Part shown: positions 36,720 through 47,824 of the stretch, piece after piece
Layout: every line of letters begins with the position of its first letter
Numbering within the stretch: the stretch's first letter is position 1
Assembly (NCBI GenBank): GCA_963827935.1
Contig: CAWHCN010000009.1
Coordinates: forward strand, 347,322 to 411,321
Reading direction: 5' to 3'
DNA length: 64,000 nucleotides
Source: DATFNV01 sp963827935
Lineage (GTDB): Bacteria; Planctomycetota; Planctomycetia; Gemmatales; Gemmataceae
Notes under the pieces: generated by a model
The model's input: the letters and a program-made list of their open reading frames with translations, nothing else
Databases searched by the model: none
What the model was told of the DNA's origin: nothing
Program-made: the position numbers and the translations under genes

Positions 36720-37022
36720 TTAGACGGCGGGCGGCGGCGGCTGGATGTTGGCCGCGTTGTCCTCGAACTTCGGCGCGGTGGCGGCGACACGCTGCGGCGG
36801 ACGCGGCGGTTCCAGGGCGGGAGCCGGCGTGTGGGGCGCCGGAGCCGACGATCCGGCTTCCACCTCGTCCTCCAGCCCTTTGAGCCCCTTCTTGAACTCG
36901 ATGATCCCTTTGCCGAGCGATCGGCCCACTTCCGGCAGACGCTTGCCGAAGATCAGGATGCCGATCACGCCGATGATGATCCAGTGCCAGGGATCCATGA
37001 GGAACGCGAATTGCGGATGCAT
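36720..37022 (-). CDS. tatA: Twin-arginine translocase subunit TatA/TatE
   Basis: 100 aa from the ATG at 37022 (AAGGAGT upstream). One N-terminal membrane helix (PWHWIIIGVIGILIFGKRLP) with the conserved FGxxxLP hinge, an amphipathic helix (EVGRSLGKGIIEFKKGLKGL) and a Pro/Ala-rich acidic tail. It forms the pore-like oligomer for folded protein export and is followed by tatC on the same strand. Confidence 0.93.
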   Translation of the reverse strand: MHPQFAFLMDPWHWIIIGVIGILIFGKRLPEVGRSLGKGIIEFKKGLKGLEDEVEAGSSAPAPHTPAPALEPPRPPQRVAATAPKFEDNAANIQPPPPAV

Positions 37023-37342
37023 GGGATGACTCCTTGTTCGGCGACGCCGGAAGCGGCGATACGACATCCCTTTGGGCCTGCCCGCGCTAGGTCAGCAAGC
37101 ATTGCCTGCTGGGCAATTTTCCGAAGGGTGCGGTTGGCGAGCGAGAAATCGCCTCAGCAGCCGAGGCGCTGGCGGGATGCGATCGCGTTGGAGGGGCCGG
37201 AGCAACGGCACCCTGCGGGGGTGTCCAACAGGACGTAGCTAAGTATAGCCGCCGATGTGGGGGTCTGACAAGGAGGAAACGGGAAAAAGCGCCGCTGGCG
37301 GGTTCACACGACCCGCGAAGCCGCGAGCGGCGCGTGCGGCCG

Positions 37343-39187
37343 TCATGCCGACTGCGTTTGCAGCAGATGCCCCGTCTGGGCCGGCGACACGGGCGGCGGC
37401 ACCAGCACCAGCCGCCGCCGCGGCTGCCCCTGCATCTTCTTTACCGGACCCCGGTACAGGTTCCACAGCCAGCCGAAGCCGCGCCGGAACGACTTCATCA
37501 GGCCGGCCATGCCGTACACCTGGTAAGCCACCCGGAAGCTCCACAGGGGGTCCTTCCAGCTCGGTGATGGCTTGCACGAAGTTCAGCGGGTTGTAGAAGC
37601 TGGCATAGGCCAGGTAGATGTTCAGCTGCTTGCCGCCACGGATTCGGATCGTCGGTGGCGATGCAGTGGTTGCCGTCGTACTGGTAATCTTCCAGCTTCA
37701 TGTCCGCCGGCCTGCTCGATGACCATGCCCTTGTCGTACGGCTCCTCGTAGCCCTTGCTGCCGACCGAGGGCGTCAGGATGGTCACCTGCACGCTGACCG
37801 ATCCGGCTCTTGCGCAGGAAGTTGCACCTGGTTGAGCAGGCCGTACAGGTTGCCGCGGCTGGCCAGGGGCTGACCGTCGTGGTGCATCATCATCGACATC
37901 GGGCAGATGCCCATGCCCTTGAGGACCTTGAAGAGCGTCTTGGTCTTTTCCGGGCTCTGGCCCTTCTTGACCAGCTCGGCGGTCATGTCCTCGATGCCGA
38001 ACCAGATGGCCCGCAGTCCGCCGTCGCGGCACAGGGGAAGCAGGTCCTGGTTCTTGAAGACGTCGAACTCGGTCGCCTCGGTGCCGAAGAAGATGCTGTC
38101 GCGGAAGGGCTGCCCGCGGACATTTGCCCTTGGCCAGCTCGGTAAAGATCTCCTCCACCGTCTCGCGGTTGTTGAAGAAGTTGTCGTCGGTGCCGAAGAA
38201 GTAGTCGATGCTGGTGCGCGTTGGCTGATGACCTCCATTTCGTCGCGCAGGCGCTCGGGACTCTTGAAGCGGAAGGTGAACTGGTTGTAGGCCGGGATCG
38301 GGCAGTACGGGCAATGGAACTTGCAGCCGTGCGTCGTCACCAGCGAGACCATGCTGGCGTGGCGGTGCAGGCGATCCAGGGGGATCGGCCGGCGCGATGA
38401 TCGTGCGGCGGTTGTGCGGCGGCTCGAGCAGACCCAGGCTGCCGATCGGATGCGGCAGCTCGTCCAGGTTCTGCACCAGCCGCTGAATGCCGGTGTTGAT
38501 CAGGGCCGCCCTCTTCGCTGCCTCCTGCCTCCTCCCAGTCGTGCGGCCGAAGACCAGGCCGGGGATGTCGTCGAGCAGCCCGGAGCGGCGCAGGCGATGG
38601 AAGGTCTTGCGCGGGTGCTCGCCGGCGGCGCGCGACTCCATGATGCGGTCGAACAATTCCAGGAGGACGAATTCCTCGCCGGTGCAGACCACATCGGCGC
38701 TGTAGGTACGGCCCTCGTGCTCGAAGTCGAAGAAGTCCCACGGTTCGTAAATGGCCTTGGCGCCGCCGGCGAGGATCAGCGGGCGATCCTCGCCCAGCTT
38801 GTAGGCATCGGCGATCATCTCGTAGGCGCTGGCGCTGTGGATCTGCATGCTGGAGACGAGCAGCAAGCGCGGCGGCAGGCCGTCGAAGCGGGTCTCGCTG
38901 GGCCGGACCTCGCGGTTCCATTGCCGCTGCACGATGCGCAGTCTGGGTAAAGCCGGCGCTGTGCAGAGCGCGCCGGCCACGGCACGGGGCCCGCCGGTCA
39001 GCAGGTTCATGTCCGCGAACAGGTAGGGCCCGAGTCGGGTGCGCCAGTCGAAGGCGTAGGCCACCAGTACCGGCAACTCGCCGCAGGCGGGGTTGGCGCG
39101 GAGCCGCCGCTCCAGTTCGCTGTACTCGCCCGGTCGCGTGTAGCGGTCAGTCTTCGGACGGCTCGGCAATTCCATGAACAGCCTCAC
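37343..39187 (-). pseudogene. B12-binding-domain radical SAM protein, frame broken many times
   Basis: Starts at the ATG at 39187 (MRLFMELPSRPKTDRYTRPG). The N-terminal part includes LLLVSSMQIHSASAYEMIAD and GGAKAIYEPWDFFDF, a B12-binding-like region; then GCKFHCPYCPIPAYNQ with the radical SAM CxxxCxxC, and TSIDYFFGTDDNFFNNRETV. The product reads on through at least five frame changes (near 38385, 38225, 38120, 37815 and 37640) to the likely end (PPVSPAQTGHLLQTQSA) at 37343. An AdoMet radical enzyme of unknown substrate; the dense indels look like poor sequence. Confidence 0.7.
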
Positions 39188-39543
39188 TACGCTAATGGCC
39201 CTGCAAAACGAGGCAGACCGGTCCGCCGCGTGCTTCGACGCATGCCGTACCCGGGTTCGCGCGATTCCGCTCTGTTCGATCCGTTCCGGCGGGCGTTAGG
39301 CACGGGGGAAGGTACCGACCAATGTCGGTTGGGGACAAAGGTAGGATTCTGTCAAGACATTTTCAAGCCCATGTGGCACGCCGGCGGGCAAAAAGCGCTG
39401 CCCGACCTCAGCAACGGGACGCCGCAGGGCCGCCATCTCGCCCCGCAAGGTCGTCATCACCCGGTCCGCACTCTATATTGGCCCGAACGTCGTGCGCTGC
39501 TACCCCGCCCGGCCCACAGGCCCCTGGGAGCCCTTTCACTGCC

Positions 39544-40569
39544 ATGCGTGCGCTGCAAGCTGTCATCGTTGAACCCTATCGCGTCGAGGTCCGCGAGGCG
39601 GACTTGCCCGCGCCAGCCGCGCACCAGATCCTGGTGCAAACCGAGGCCAGCGCCGTCAGCGCCGGCACCGAGTTGGCTGTCTGGACCGGCACGCACCAGT
39701 GGCTCAAGGACCCCAACCTGCCGGACTGGAAGTTCCCCTTCCGCCCCGGCTACAGTGCTGCGGGCCGAGTGGTGGCCGTCGGCCCGGCGGTCAGCGGCTG
39801 GAAGCCAGGCGACCGCGTCAGTTACCCTGGCAACCACGCCTCGCACGAATTGCTGACCCTGGGCCATGAGCGCGGGCGGCTGTGGCGCCTGCCGGATAAT
39901 CTCGACGCCCCGCGGGCCGCCCTGGCCTGCATCGCCCGATACGGCATGGGGGCCGGCATTCGCGCCGGCATCACCCTCGGCCGATCGGCGGCCGTCCTGG
40001 GACTTGGCATCATCGGTCAGTTCGCCCTCCGCTGTCTGCTCGCCGCCGGGGCGCATCCGGTGGTCGGCATTGACGGCGTGAAAATGCGCCGCGAGGCCGC
40101 CGTCGCCGCGGGGGCCGATCACGTCATCGATCCAACATCCGGCGATGTCTGCGAGCAGCTGAACCGCGCCTGGGGACGCGCGGCGCGGAGATCGTCGCCG
40201 ATGCCACCGGCATCCCCGATGCCGTCCCCGTGGCGATGAGCCTGGCTTGCGACGGCGGACAGGTCGTGGTGGTCGGCAGCCCGCGCGGCAAGGCCAAGGA
40301 ACGTCAACTTCTATGACGACCTGCACCGCCGCTACATTGAGGTCACCGGCGCGCACGGCAACATGCTCTTCGAGCCGGCGCACACTCGCCTCGCCGGCGC
40401 CTGGGACATCAACAAGGCCCAAACCTGGCTGCTGGGAGAACTGGCGGCCAACAGGCTGAAACTCGATGGACTGGTCAGCCATCGCATCACGGCGAAGGAG
40501 CTGGGCACGGCGTACGAAGGGCTGCTGAAGAAGAAAGAAGAGTATTTGGGGGTGGTGGTGAACTGGTAG
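39544..40569 (+). CDS. Zinc-type MDR dehydrogenase (alcohol dehydrogenase-like), two frame breaks
   Basis: ATG at 39544. GroES-like domain (VEVREADLPAPAAHQILVQT, GYSAAGRVVAVGPAVSGWKP, GDRVSYPGNHASH), then a Rossmann fold with AAVLGLGIIGQFALR and VVGIDGVKMRREAAVAAGA. A 2-nt insertion near 40180 and a 1-nt insertion at 40302 put the middle in another frame (EIVADATGIPDAV, GGQVVVVGSPRGKAKE); the end is KEEYLGVVVNW. Net change is 3 nt, so the last part returns to frame. NAD(P)-dependent; substrate unknown. Confidence 0.82.
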
Positions 40570-40574
40570 CAATC

Positions 40575-40615
40575 GCCGCTTGCGGCTTCCCAACAGCTGC
40601 GAAGCCGCAAGCGGC
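40575..40615. terminator. Bidirectional hairpin between convergent genes
   Basis: GCCGCTTGCGGCTT (40575-40588) pairs with AAGCCGCAAGCGGC (40602-40615). It lies 6 nt past the dehydrogenase stop and reaches the stop codon of the convergent VWA gene. No long T-run. The same 16-bp arm occurs inside a coding sequence at 45638-45653. Confidence 0.5.
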
Positions 40616-42316
40616 TAGGCGATAATCTGCTTCCTTCTCTTGATGTAATCCCAAACCACGAACCGATCCAACTCGCGCCCCGCCACGAAAAACACCCGAC
40701 CCCGCGTCGATTCCGCCAGGCGATAGGCAAAGCGCACGTCCTCTTCCGACTGGTTCCAACTCTGCAGCAGGAAGATATTGATCGTGATCCCTTCCCGGGC
40801 ACAGAGCATCCCTTCACGCAGCGTCGCCTCCTCCGTGCGCGGGTCGGGCGGGTAGAGCAGGAACAGCCATTTCCCCTCGAAGTGGGCCGTCGGCAGGCCG
40901 TCGGTGATGAGGACCATCTGCCGATTGGGCGTGTCCTGGAGCGAGAGGAACTGTCGCCCCAGCTGCAAGGCGTGCTGGATGTTGGTGAAGTGCGGCGGCA
41001 GTAGAACCTCGCTCGTCTTCGGATCGCTCATGTCCGCCTTGAGACGCACCACGCTGTCGTACAGTGTCACCGGCTTCGGCATCAACTGGGCGATCTCCGC
41101 GACGGGCCGCGGCTTCGCGAAGGTGTACATCTCGATGAACTGCAAGAAATCGCCGGGATATTCGGTCTTGATGAGGCCGTCCAGCGCCAGCCCCATGCGC
41201 TTGACATTGACGTACTGGTCGTCGTAGCGCATCGAGCCGCTCATGTCGAGCAGGACGGCGGTGGCACACTTGGGGTTGTTCCGCGTCTTGTGAATCTCGA
41301 TGTCGTCCGGCTTGAGCCGCACCGGCAATCCCGGACCCGAACGCAGCATGGCGTTGACCATCGACGCCGGAATGTCCATGTTGGCCACGGAATCGCCGAA
41401 TTCGTAGGGCTTGGTCTGCTGCATCTCGGTGGCGCCTTCACCGACGATCGGCCCCTGGTGCCGGCCCGAGCGCGACGCCTGCATCTCGCTGAAGATCGAC
41501 GTGAGCAGCCGCGACTGGAACAGGCGGAAGGCCTTGGGCGTCATCTGAAAGCCGGCCTTGCCTTCCTCAATTCCCTGCCGCTCGGCCATCTCGCGCAGGT
41601 AATCGTTGATCTGCTGCTGCAGGGCGCTGAGCTGTTCCAGGTCGCCCGGCTCGACGAACTGGGCCAACTCCTCCATGTCGATGACGCCAATCTGGGCGTT
41701 CTTCATCGCCTCTTCGAGCTGCGCCAGGAGCTTGTCGATCATCTCCAGCTCCTGCTTGACCTCGAGCGTCTTGGGGATATCCATCGGCGTGCGGCCGGTG
41801 AATTCATACTTGCCGACTAGCTCATCGACCTGGTACTTATTGCCGAGGTGCTGAACGAGCTTGAGCAGGTCGCGCGCGAAGGGGCCGCGCTCGTCGCCGG
41901 CGTGGTACCAGAAGCCGTTCGAGGTCGCGGAGTTGCTCGTCGCGAACCGCCTCGCGGAAGCGCTGGGCGATCTTGCCCGGCGGCTTCATCGGCTCGGCGG
42001 CATTGTGAAAGCTGTTGTGGGCTTCGGTCTGCACCTGGCCGGTTTCATAGGTCGCGAGGATTTTGCGTTTGCGTTCCCGCAGGATGGCCATGAGCGCTTC
42101 GAGGCTGGGTCCGAGCCCCTTGATCTGCCGTGGGTCGATACGAACGGCCCCGGCCAGTTCCTCCGGCGTGAGGCGGCGCGTGTTGCCGTAGAAAAGCAGG
42201 TGCTCGAACGCCGGCGACACCAGGTCCGGGGGTGGAGCCGTGGGGCTGGGGAAGTTGACGGGGTCGAACTTCTGGTAGGTGTGGATGACGCCGCCGAGGG
42301 TATCGCGGGTGCTCAT
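40615..42316 (-). CDS. VWA-domain (CoxE/ChlD-like) protein, one frame break
   Basis: ATG at 42316 (MSTRDTLGGVIHTYQKFDPV). Residues 1-150 are helical; near 41915 one extra base breaks the frame (...RDLERL|WYHAGDERGPFARDL), and the total length of 3n+1 agrees. The C-terminal von Willebrand A domain has the MIDAS start AVLLDMSGSMRYDD and later MVLITDGLPTAHF, with a DPRTEEATLREGM loop. Such proteins usually work with MoxR-type ATPases in metal insertion or complex assembly; none is seen beside it. Confidence 0.8.
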
Positions 42317-42328
42317 GGGGCCTCTTGT

Positions 42329-42724
42329 TCAAGGCAGCCAGATACGGCCGGCGCCGCGGTAGCTGTCGATGTCGAGCAAGTGTTCCAGCAACTTCACTGC
42401 GACGAGGACGGTCTCGGCGCTGCCGGGTCGGACATGATCGGGATGAACGAGCGTAAACACCGGCAAGCTCGTCTCCAGGTTCTGGGCCCGCAGCGTTGCT
42501 TCAAGTGAATCGGGGCCGTCATCATTCCGATTGCCCGTGACTAGAACGACCTCATTGGCCTGGCAGGTACGCCAGACCAGTGCGTCCGGCGCATTGCGCG
42601 GTAACTCAAGGTCTTTGAAGCTGACCACAAGAAGTCCGAGATCTCGCCAGGTTTGACGCCACTCTTCGGAGTCCAGCACTTGCATGAGGGCCTTGAAAGG
42701 GCCGCCGCTGTCATTGTCGGCCAT
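42329..42724 (-). CDS. DUF5615-like PIN-type protein (candidate toxin)
   Basis: ATG at 42724 (MADNDSGGPFKALMQVLDSE) or at 42736. The order EEWRQTWRDLGLLVVSFKDL, DALVWRTCQANEVVLVTGNR, NDDGPDSLEATL, SLPVFTLVHPD fits the short DUF5615/PIN-like proteins commonly paired with DUF433 antitoxins in planctomycetes and cyanobacteria. Conserved acidic residues (D3, D5, the ND pair after VTGNR) suit a PIN nuclease site. Downstream of and coupled to the DUF433 gene. Confidence 0.7.
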   Translation of the reverse strand: MADNDSGGPFKALMQVLDSEEWRQTWRDLGLLVVSFKDLELPRNAPDALVWRTCQANEVVLVTGNRNDDGPDSLEATLRAQNLETSLPVFTLVHPDHVRPGSAETVLVAVKLLEHLLDIDSYRGAGRIWLP

Positions 42725-42833
42725 TATCGCCCGCATGAGCGACTTCCTCCTTGCCCGCCTCGCGGTGCCGGCGAATGAGTTCGGCAACCTTCTCCCGGCG
42801 TCGTTCCGGATCAGGCTCCTCGAGCGAGCGAAT

Positions 42834-43244
42834 CTAAGCCACCAGCGCCTGGAATCGTTGGTGCCCAGCCTCCAGTTTGGCCTGCAGTTCCGGCGGGTTG
42901 CCTCGTTCGGCGCACTCCAGGATCTTCGCATAGTTCGCCATCACCTCGGCCCGGTGCTCGTCGATGTAGGCGGCAGCGGCGAGGACTTCCTTCGAGCTGA
43001 TGCGAAAAAAGGCTGCGATGTGTGTGTGGTGCCACCCAGCGATCAAGTAATCGAGGACGGCGTAGACTGTGATCCGTGTCCCCTTGATCTCGGGGCCACG
43101 CCCGCGGTCATGGATCAGGCCCTGATCGTCCGAGTCCACTAGCGTGGCCGATGGTGCTACGATCTCAACGCGCCGACCTTCTGGCAAAGGCGACTCCGGC
43201 ACCACAACCCCGTCCTTCACAATCCCCGAAACGATTTGCGACAT
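42834..43244 (-). CDS. DUF433-domain protein (candidate antitoxin)
   Basis: ATG at 43244 (MSQIVSGIVKDGVVVPESPL). An N-terminal strand region is followed by the DUF433 winged helix: RGPEIKGTRITVYAVLDYLI, AGWHHTHIAAFF, SSKEVLAAAAYIDEHRAEV. After a TAG at 42834 the same frame stays open and protein-like for 40 codons (IRSLEEPDPERRREKVAELI, RRHREAGKEE) to a TGA at 42711 that overlaps the toxin start, so the TAG may be a mutation or error. Probably represses its operon and neutralises the DUF5615 partner. Confidence 0.75.
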   Translation of the reverse strand: MSQIVSGIVKDGVVVPESPLPEGRRVEIVAPSATLVDSDDQGLIHDRGRGPEIKGTRITVYAVLDYLIAGWHHTHIAAFFRISSKEVLAAAAYIDEHRAEVMANYAKILECAERGNPPELQAKLEAGHQRFQALVA

Positions 43245-43316
43245 GGCACTCACCTCCCCTGGCATTGTACCGCCTCGCGCCAGAGCGGTCTTCTCGTACT
43301 CGCAGCGCCGCCATTG

Positions 43317-46300
43317 TCACCGCGTCTCCACCGTCACCGCCATCACCACCGGCGCCGTCGCGTCGGGCCCCTTGACCAGCTCGATCTCCTTGATCTTCTC
43401 CTCGCGTTTCGGCACCACCGCCAGGTAGCGGATCTGCTGGCGGCGCAGGGCGAAGGCGAACTTCGAGCCAGGCACGTCCACTCGTTGGATGTAGTCCGCG
43501 AACTCCTCGCCGTTCTTCAGCTCGTGGTCCTCCGTTTTGCCGTCCTCGTAGTGCAGGCGGACGATCATCGAGACCGAGCCCTTCTGGCTATACGGATAAC
43601 CCCAGCCGCTGACGCCGCTCAGCAGGTGGATCGCTTTGGCCGCACTGTTGCAGGGAAGTGTCACCGAACGCGGCATCTTCGGCGGAATCTTGCCGTTGCG
43701 GCTCTGCAAGCAGGACGACGTTGGGCACCTTGTCCCCCTGAGGATCGACCAGGATGAACGGGACCCCCTCGAACGTTTTTGGCTTCCAGTCGCTGAAGAT
43801 CAGGCGTTCCACGTCGTTTTCCTCGGCGTAGAACATGCCGCGCGTGCTGACTGCTGTGGCCACCTTCGTCAGCGGCAGCGGCAGGTACTTGCCGCGCTGC
43901 GTCAGGAACTCCAGCAGGTTCGTCAGCTCCGCCTCGGTCATCTGCTTCTCGAACCCCTCGGGCATCAGCGACTTGGGCGAGGCCCGAGTCTCGTCGATGT
44001 TCTCGCGCAGGATGACGAGCTGCTTGGCCTGGGCGTCGATGATCTCGACCGAGGTTTTCGTCTCCGAGGCGAGCAGGCCGTTGAGGACCCGGCCGTCCTT
44101 CATCTCGACCGAGTAGACGCGGAAGTTCCCCTCGACGCTGCGGCTCGGGTCGAGGATGTCGATGATCAGGTGGTCCTTGGGATGGACAGCCACGCCGGTC
44201 AGGTCGGGGCCGACCTTGTTACCTTCGCCGTTGTGCATGTGGCAGGTGGCACAGTGCTTCGTGAAGACCGCCTTGCCCGCCACCGGATCGCCGGTCTTCT
44301 TCGTGATTGCCAGCAACTGATCGATGACCTTCTGGCGATCCGGATTGGGCAGTCCGCCACCGCGTTCCAGGATCGTCTTGGCCCGGGCGGCGATGGCCCT
44401 GTCCGGATGAGCGGCCAGGGCCTGCTTCTGATCGAGGGTCAGCTCGCCCGGCGGCACGGTGCCCTTGTCCATCGCGTCGAGCAGAGCGCGGGTGGCCTCG
44501 GGGCGGGCCAGGAGGAGCCGCAGGGCGGCGGCGCGGGCGGCCGGCGGCCAGCCGCCCAGGCGCTTGACGATGGTCGGCCCCAGGTTGGCCGCGTTGCTCT
44601 GGCCCAGGGCGTCGAGCAGGCCCGCCGACAGGGTGGGCGAGGCTCGCGGACTGATGGCGGCCAGAATCTTGAGGGCCACCGCTTCGTCGTTGGGACGGAA
44701 CTCGACCAGCTGCCGGGCGGCGTCGGCCCGAGTGCTGTCGGCGGCCTTGTCGTCGGCGACGGCGTCGAGCAGTGATTTCATCGTCTCGGCCGCGTACTTC
44801 TCGAATCCCTTGCTGCCCCAGGTGGTGGCCAGGCGAATCAGGCTGCTCTTGCTGCCGGCGGGCAACCGGGCCAGGAGCCGGGCGAGAGCTTTTTCCGAAT
44901 CGTCGTTCAGATCGGCGGTCTTGCTGCGGGGCCAGCCGCGGGCCAGACCGGAGACGACGGCCTCGGCGATGGGGGCGGGAGCATCGGCGAGGGCAGCGAC
45001 CAGCGAGCCAGCCGTCTGAGTCGGCCCGCCGCGAGCGTAGTGCTCGGAGATGATCTCGATGGCGATCAAGGCCCGGTTCGGCGGTGCCGTCTTCAGGTCG
45101 GCCAGCGCTTTCAGGAAGTGGACATCGTGAGCCGCGGCCGCGCTGGTGATGGCGTGGGGAATCCAGCGGTCTTCGATGTTCTCCGACTTGTTGAGGGCGG
45201 CGGCGAGGGCGGCGCCAACGTCGGGACCGGGACCGGGCGGCATTTCCGCAAGCGCGAGGAACGCTGCCAGCCGAACCTGGGGATCTGGATCATTCAGTAT
45301 GCCGATTTGGAGGATGGCGTTCATGGCACCGGCGCTGCGCCGGATGACGGCCAGGGCGGTGCGCCGCACTCCGGCTGACTTGTGAGACATGGCCCTGATC
45401 GCGTAATACTGCCTGGCATCCGCCGACCCAATCGCATCCACCGTCCAGAGAGCGTGAATCGCCGCGGTGTTCAGGCCGATGCCATCCACCGAAGGGTCTG
45501 CGATCAGCTTCAAGAGGTCGTTGCTGACATCCTGCTTGCCGCGCTCCACCAGCAACCGCTGCGCATGCAGCCGCCAGAGCATATTGTCACTTTTGAGAGC
45601 GGCCACGAGATTCTCCGGCGTGGCATTGGTGAGCGGCGAAGCCGCAAGCGGCTTGGCGTTCTTCGCCACCAATCGATAAATCCGCCCATGCTTCTTGTCG
45701 CGCAGTTCCGTCTCGTACGCCCCGCCCTTGCCGGTCTTGAAGCCCGGCGGCGTCGGGTTGTGCTGCACGATGTAGTCATACCAGTCGATGATCCACATGT
45801 TGCCGTCGGGGCCGACCTCGGCCATCGATCGGGGCGGCACCATTCGTCGTCGCTGGCCAGCAGGTTCCAGCCGTAGCGGGCCTGGAAATCGGTGCCGTTC
45901 TTCTGGAGCTGGAAGGTCGCCGTCAGGTGGCCGGTCGGGTCGCTGACGAAGGCGGTGCGGTTCCAGTATTCCGGCGGATAGGTGCGGGCGGTGTAGAGGG
46001 CGTGGCCGGCGGCCGCGGTGAAGCCGCCGTGGAAATCGACCTGGCGAATCTTGTCGGTGATCGGCTGGAACTTGTTGCTGGCGGCGATGCTTTGCAAGAC
46101 GGTGGACGACCAGCCGCGCACCGATTCGTAGTAGCGGTTCGGGATCGGCAGATAGACGCTCGGGCAGCCGTTGGCCGTCGAGCCGAACAGCAGCCCCTCT
46201 TCGCTGAAGCCGACGCCCCAGGAGTTGTTGTTGGTGCTGCGCAGGAACTCCAGCTTCGTCACCTTGACGCCATCCTTGCCGTCCATTTCGACCTTGAAGC

Positions 46301-47672
46301 GGTAGAAGCCCTGGCCGAAGCGGAGCCGCTCGCCGGCCACCGTGCCCAAAAAGCCGCTGTAGCCGACGATGCCGTAGATACCAGTTGTCGAGTCCGTAAC
46401 GGAGGTTGCTCGGCCCGGCGTGCGTGTCGCTGGTGCCCCAGCCCGTGAAGAGGATCTGGCGGACGTCGGCCTTGTCGTCGCCGTGCGTCGTCCTTCAGGA
46501 ACAAGCGTGTGCGGCACCTGATGGACGATGACGCCGCCATAGGCGAAGGCCAGGCTGGTTGGGATACTCAGCTTGTCCGCAAAGACGGTGACCTTGTCGG
46601 CCTTGCCGTCGCCGTCGGTATCTTCGAGGATCAGGATTTGGTCGCGGCCCTGTGCCTTCCGGTTTCTTTTCGTTGGGGTAATCCATGGTCAGGGCGACCC
46701 AGAGGCGGCCGCGTTCGTCCCAGTTCATGCAGATCGGCTTGCCGCCGCCGAGTTGCTCCTCCGAGGCGAACAGCTTCAGCTCGAAGATCGACGGGGTGGA
46801 CCATGTGCTTCATCGACTCGGCGGGATCGAGCGGCAATTGCATTTGCTTGAGGTTCTCGCGCCCTGCCCCGCGCCCCCCGGCGGATAGAACGGGACATTG
46901 GCCTCCTTGTAGGCGAAGGGTTTCAGGTCCTTTTTGATCGCGGTCATTTCCACGCGGTCGGCGAAGGCGGGCACCACGGCCGGGTCCTGGCCGCAGGCCC
47001 AGCGGATGCCGCGTTCGACCAGGTTCTGGAAGCCGGGATGACCCCAGGTGCGCTCGTCATGCCCCCAGGCCGTGTAGAAGACGCGCCCCTTGCCCTGCGT
47101 CCGCACCCACGTCCACGGCTCCTTCTTGTCCCCTTCCTGGCGATACTCCAGGACCGTGCGGTCCTTCTCGTTGTGTTTCGTGTGGACGTAGGTCTCATCC
47201 CAGCTCTCGAAACCCTTGAACCCCTTCATGATGGGGTGGTTCGGGCTCGGCAATGATGGTGCGGAAGGTGCCGGTGTCGTGGCGCTGGAACTGGGCACCC
47301 ACCAGTTCGATGTACTTCGGTGAATTGAGGAAGCAGTACGATGCGCAGTGCAGCGGGATGAATCCCTTGCCGCCGGCGACGTAGTCGAGCAGCGCCTTCT
47401 CCTGGTCGGCCGTGATGCTGCTCGGTGTTGGCGTAGATGAGCAGGCCGTCGTAGCCCGCCAGGGTCTTCGGATTAAGGGCCTCGACCTTGTCGGTGTAGG
47501 TCAGCTCGATGCCGCGCCCAGCCAGGACCGGGGCGAGCTGGCGGTAGCGCAGGGCGGGCTGGTGATGGCCGTTGTCGCCGAGGAAGAGGATCCTGAGCGG
47601 CTTCGGGGTCTCGGCCCCGGCCGAAGCGCCGAGGAAGAGGCTGAGGAGGCAAGCGAATGGCATGGTGCGCAT
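43317..47672 (-). CDS. ThuA - membrane-bound dehydrogenase - HEAT - PVC-type cytochrome c fusion (many frame breaks)
   Basis: About 1,450 aa. Signal peptide MRTMPFACLLSLFLGASAGA at the ATG at 47672. ThuA-like domain (RILFLGDNGHHQPALRYRQL, GRVFYTAWGHDERTWGHPGF), then a sorbosone/PQQ-type dehydrogenase propeller (MNWDERGRLWVALTMDYPN, NMWIIDWYDYIVQHNPTPPG), HEAT repeats (about 45.4-44.5 kb), a heme site FTKHCATCHMHNGEGNKVGP and a closing beta domain. Frame changes lie near 47420, 47240, 46830, 46680, 46490, 45845 and 43700. Periplasmic sugar/alcohol oxidation is the family-level expectation. Confidence 0.8.
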
Positions 47673-47824
47673 GATTGGAACCTGCCCTGGAGAGGAGTCG
47701 GGATACCGGTTTGTTCTAGGCGCCGAGGCGGCGCGCGGCGATCCGCATTGGCCGTTCGGCAAATGACCCGCGCTGTCCGCAGGCCAGGAGCATGATAGAC
47801 TTCCGCCATCGAAGGAGCACCGTC

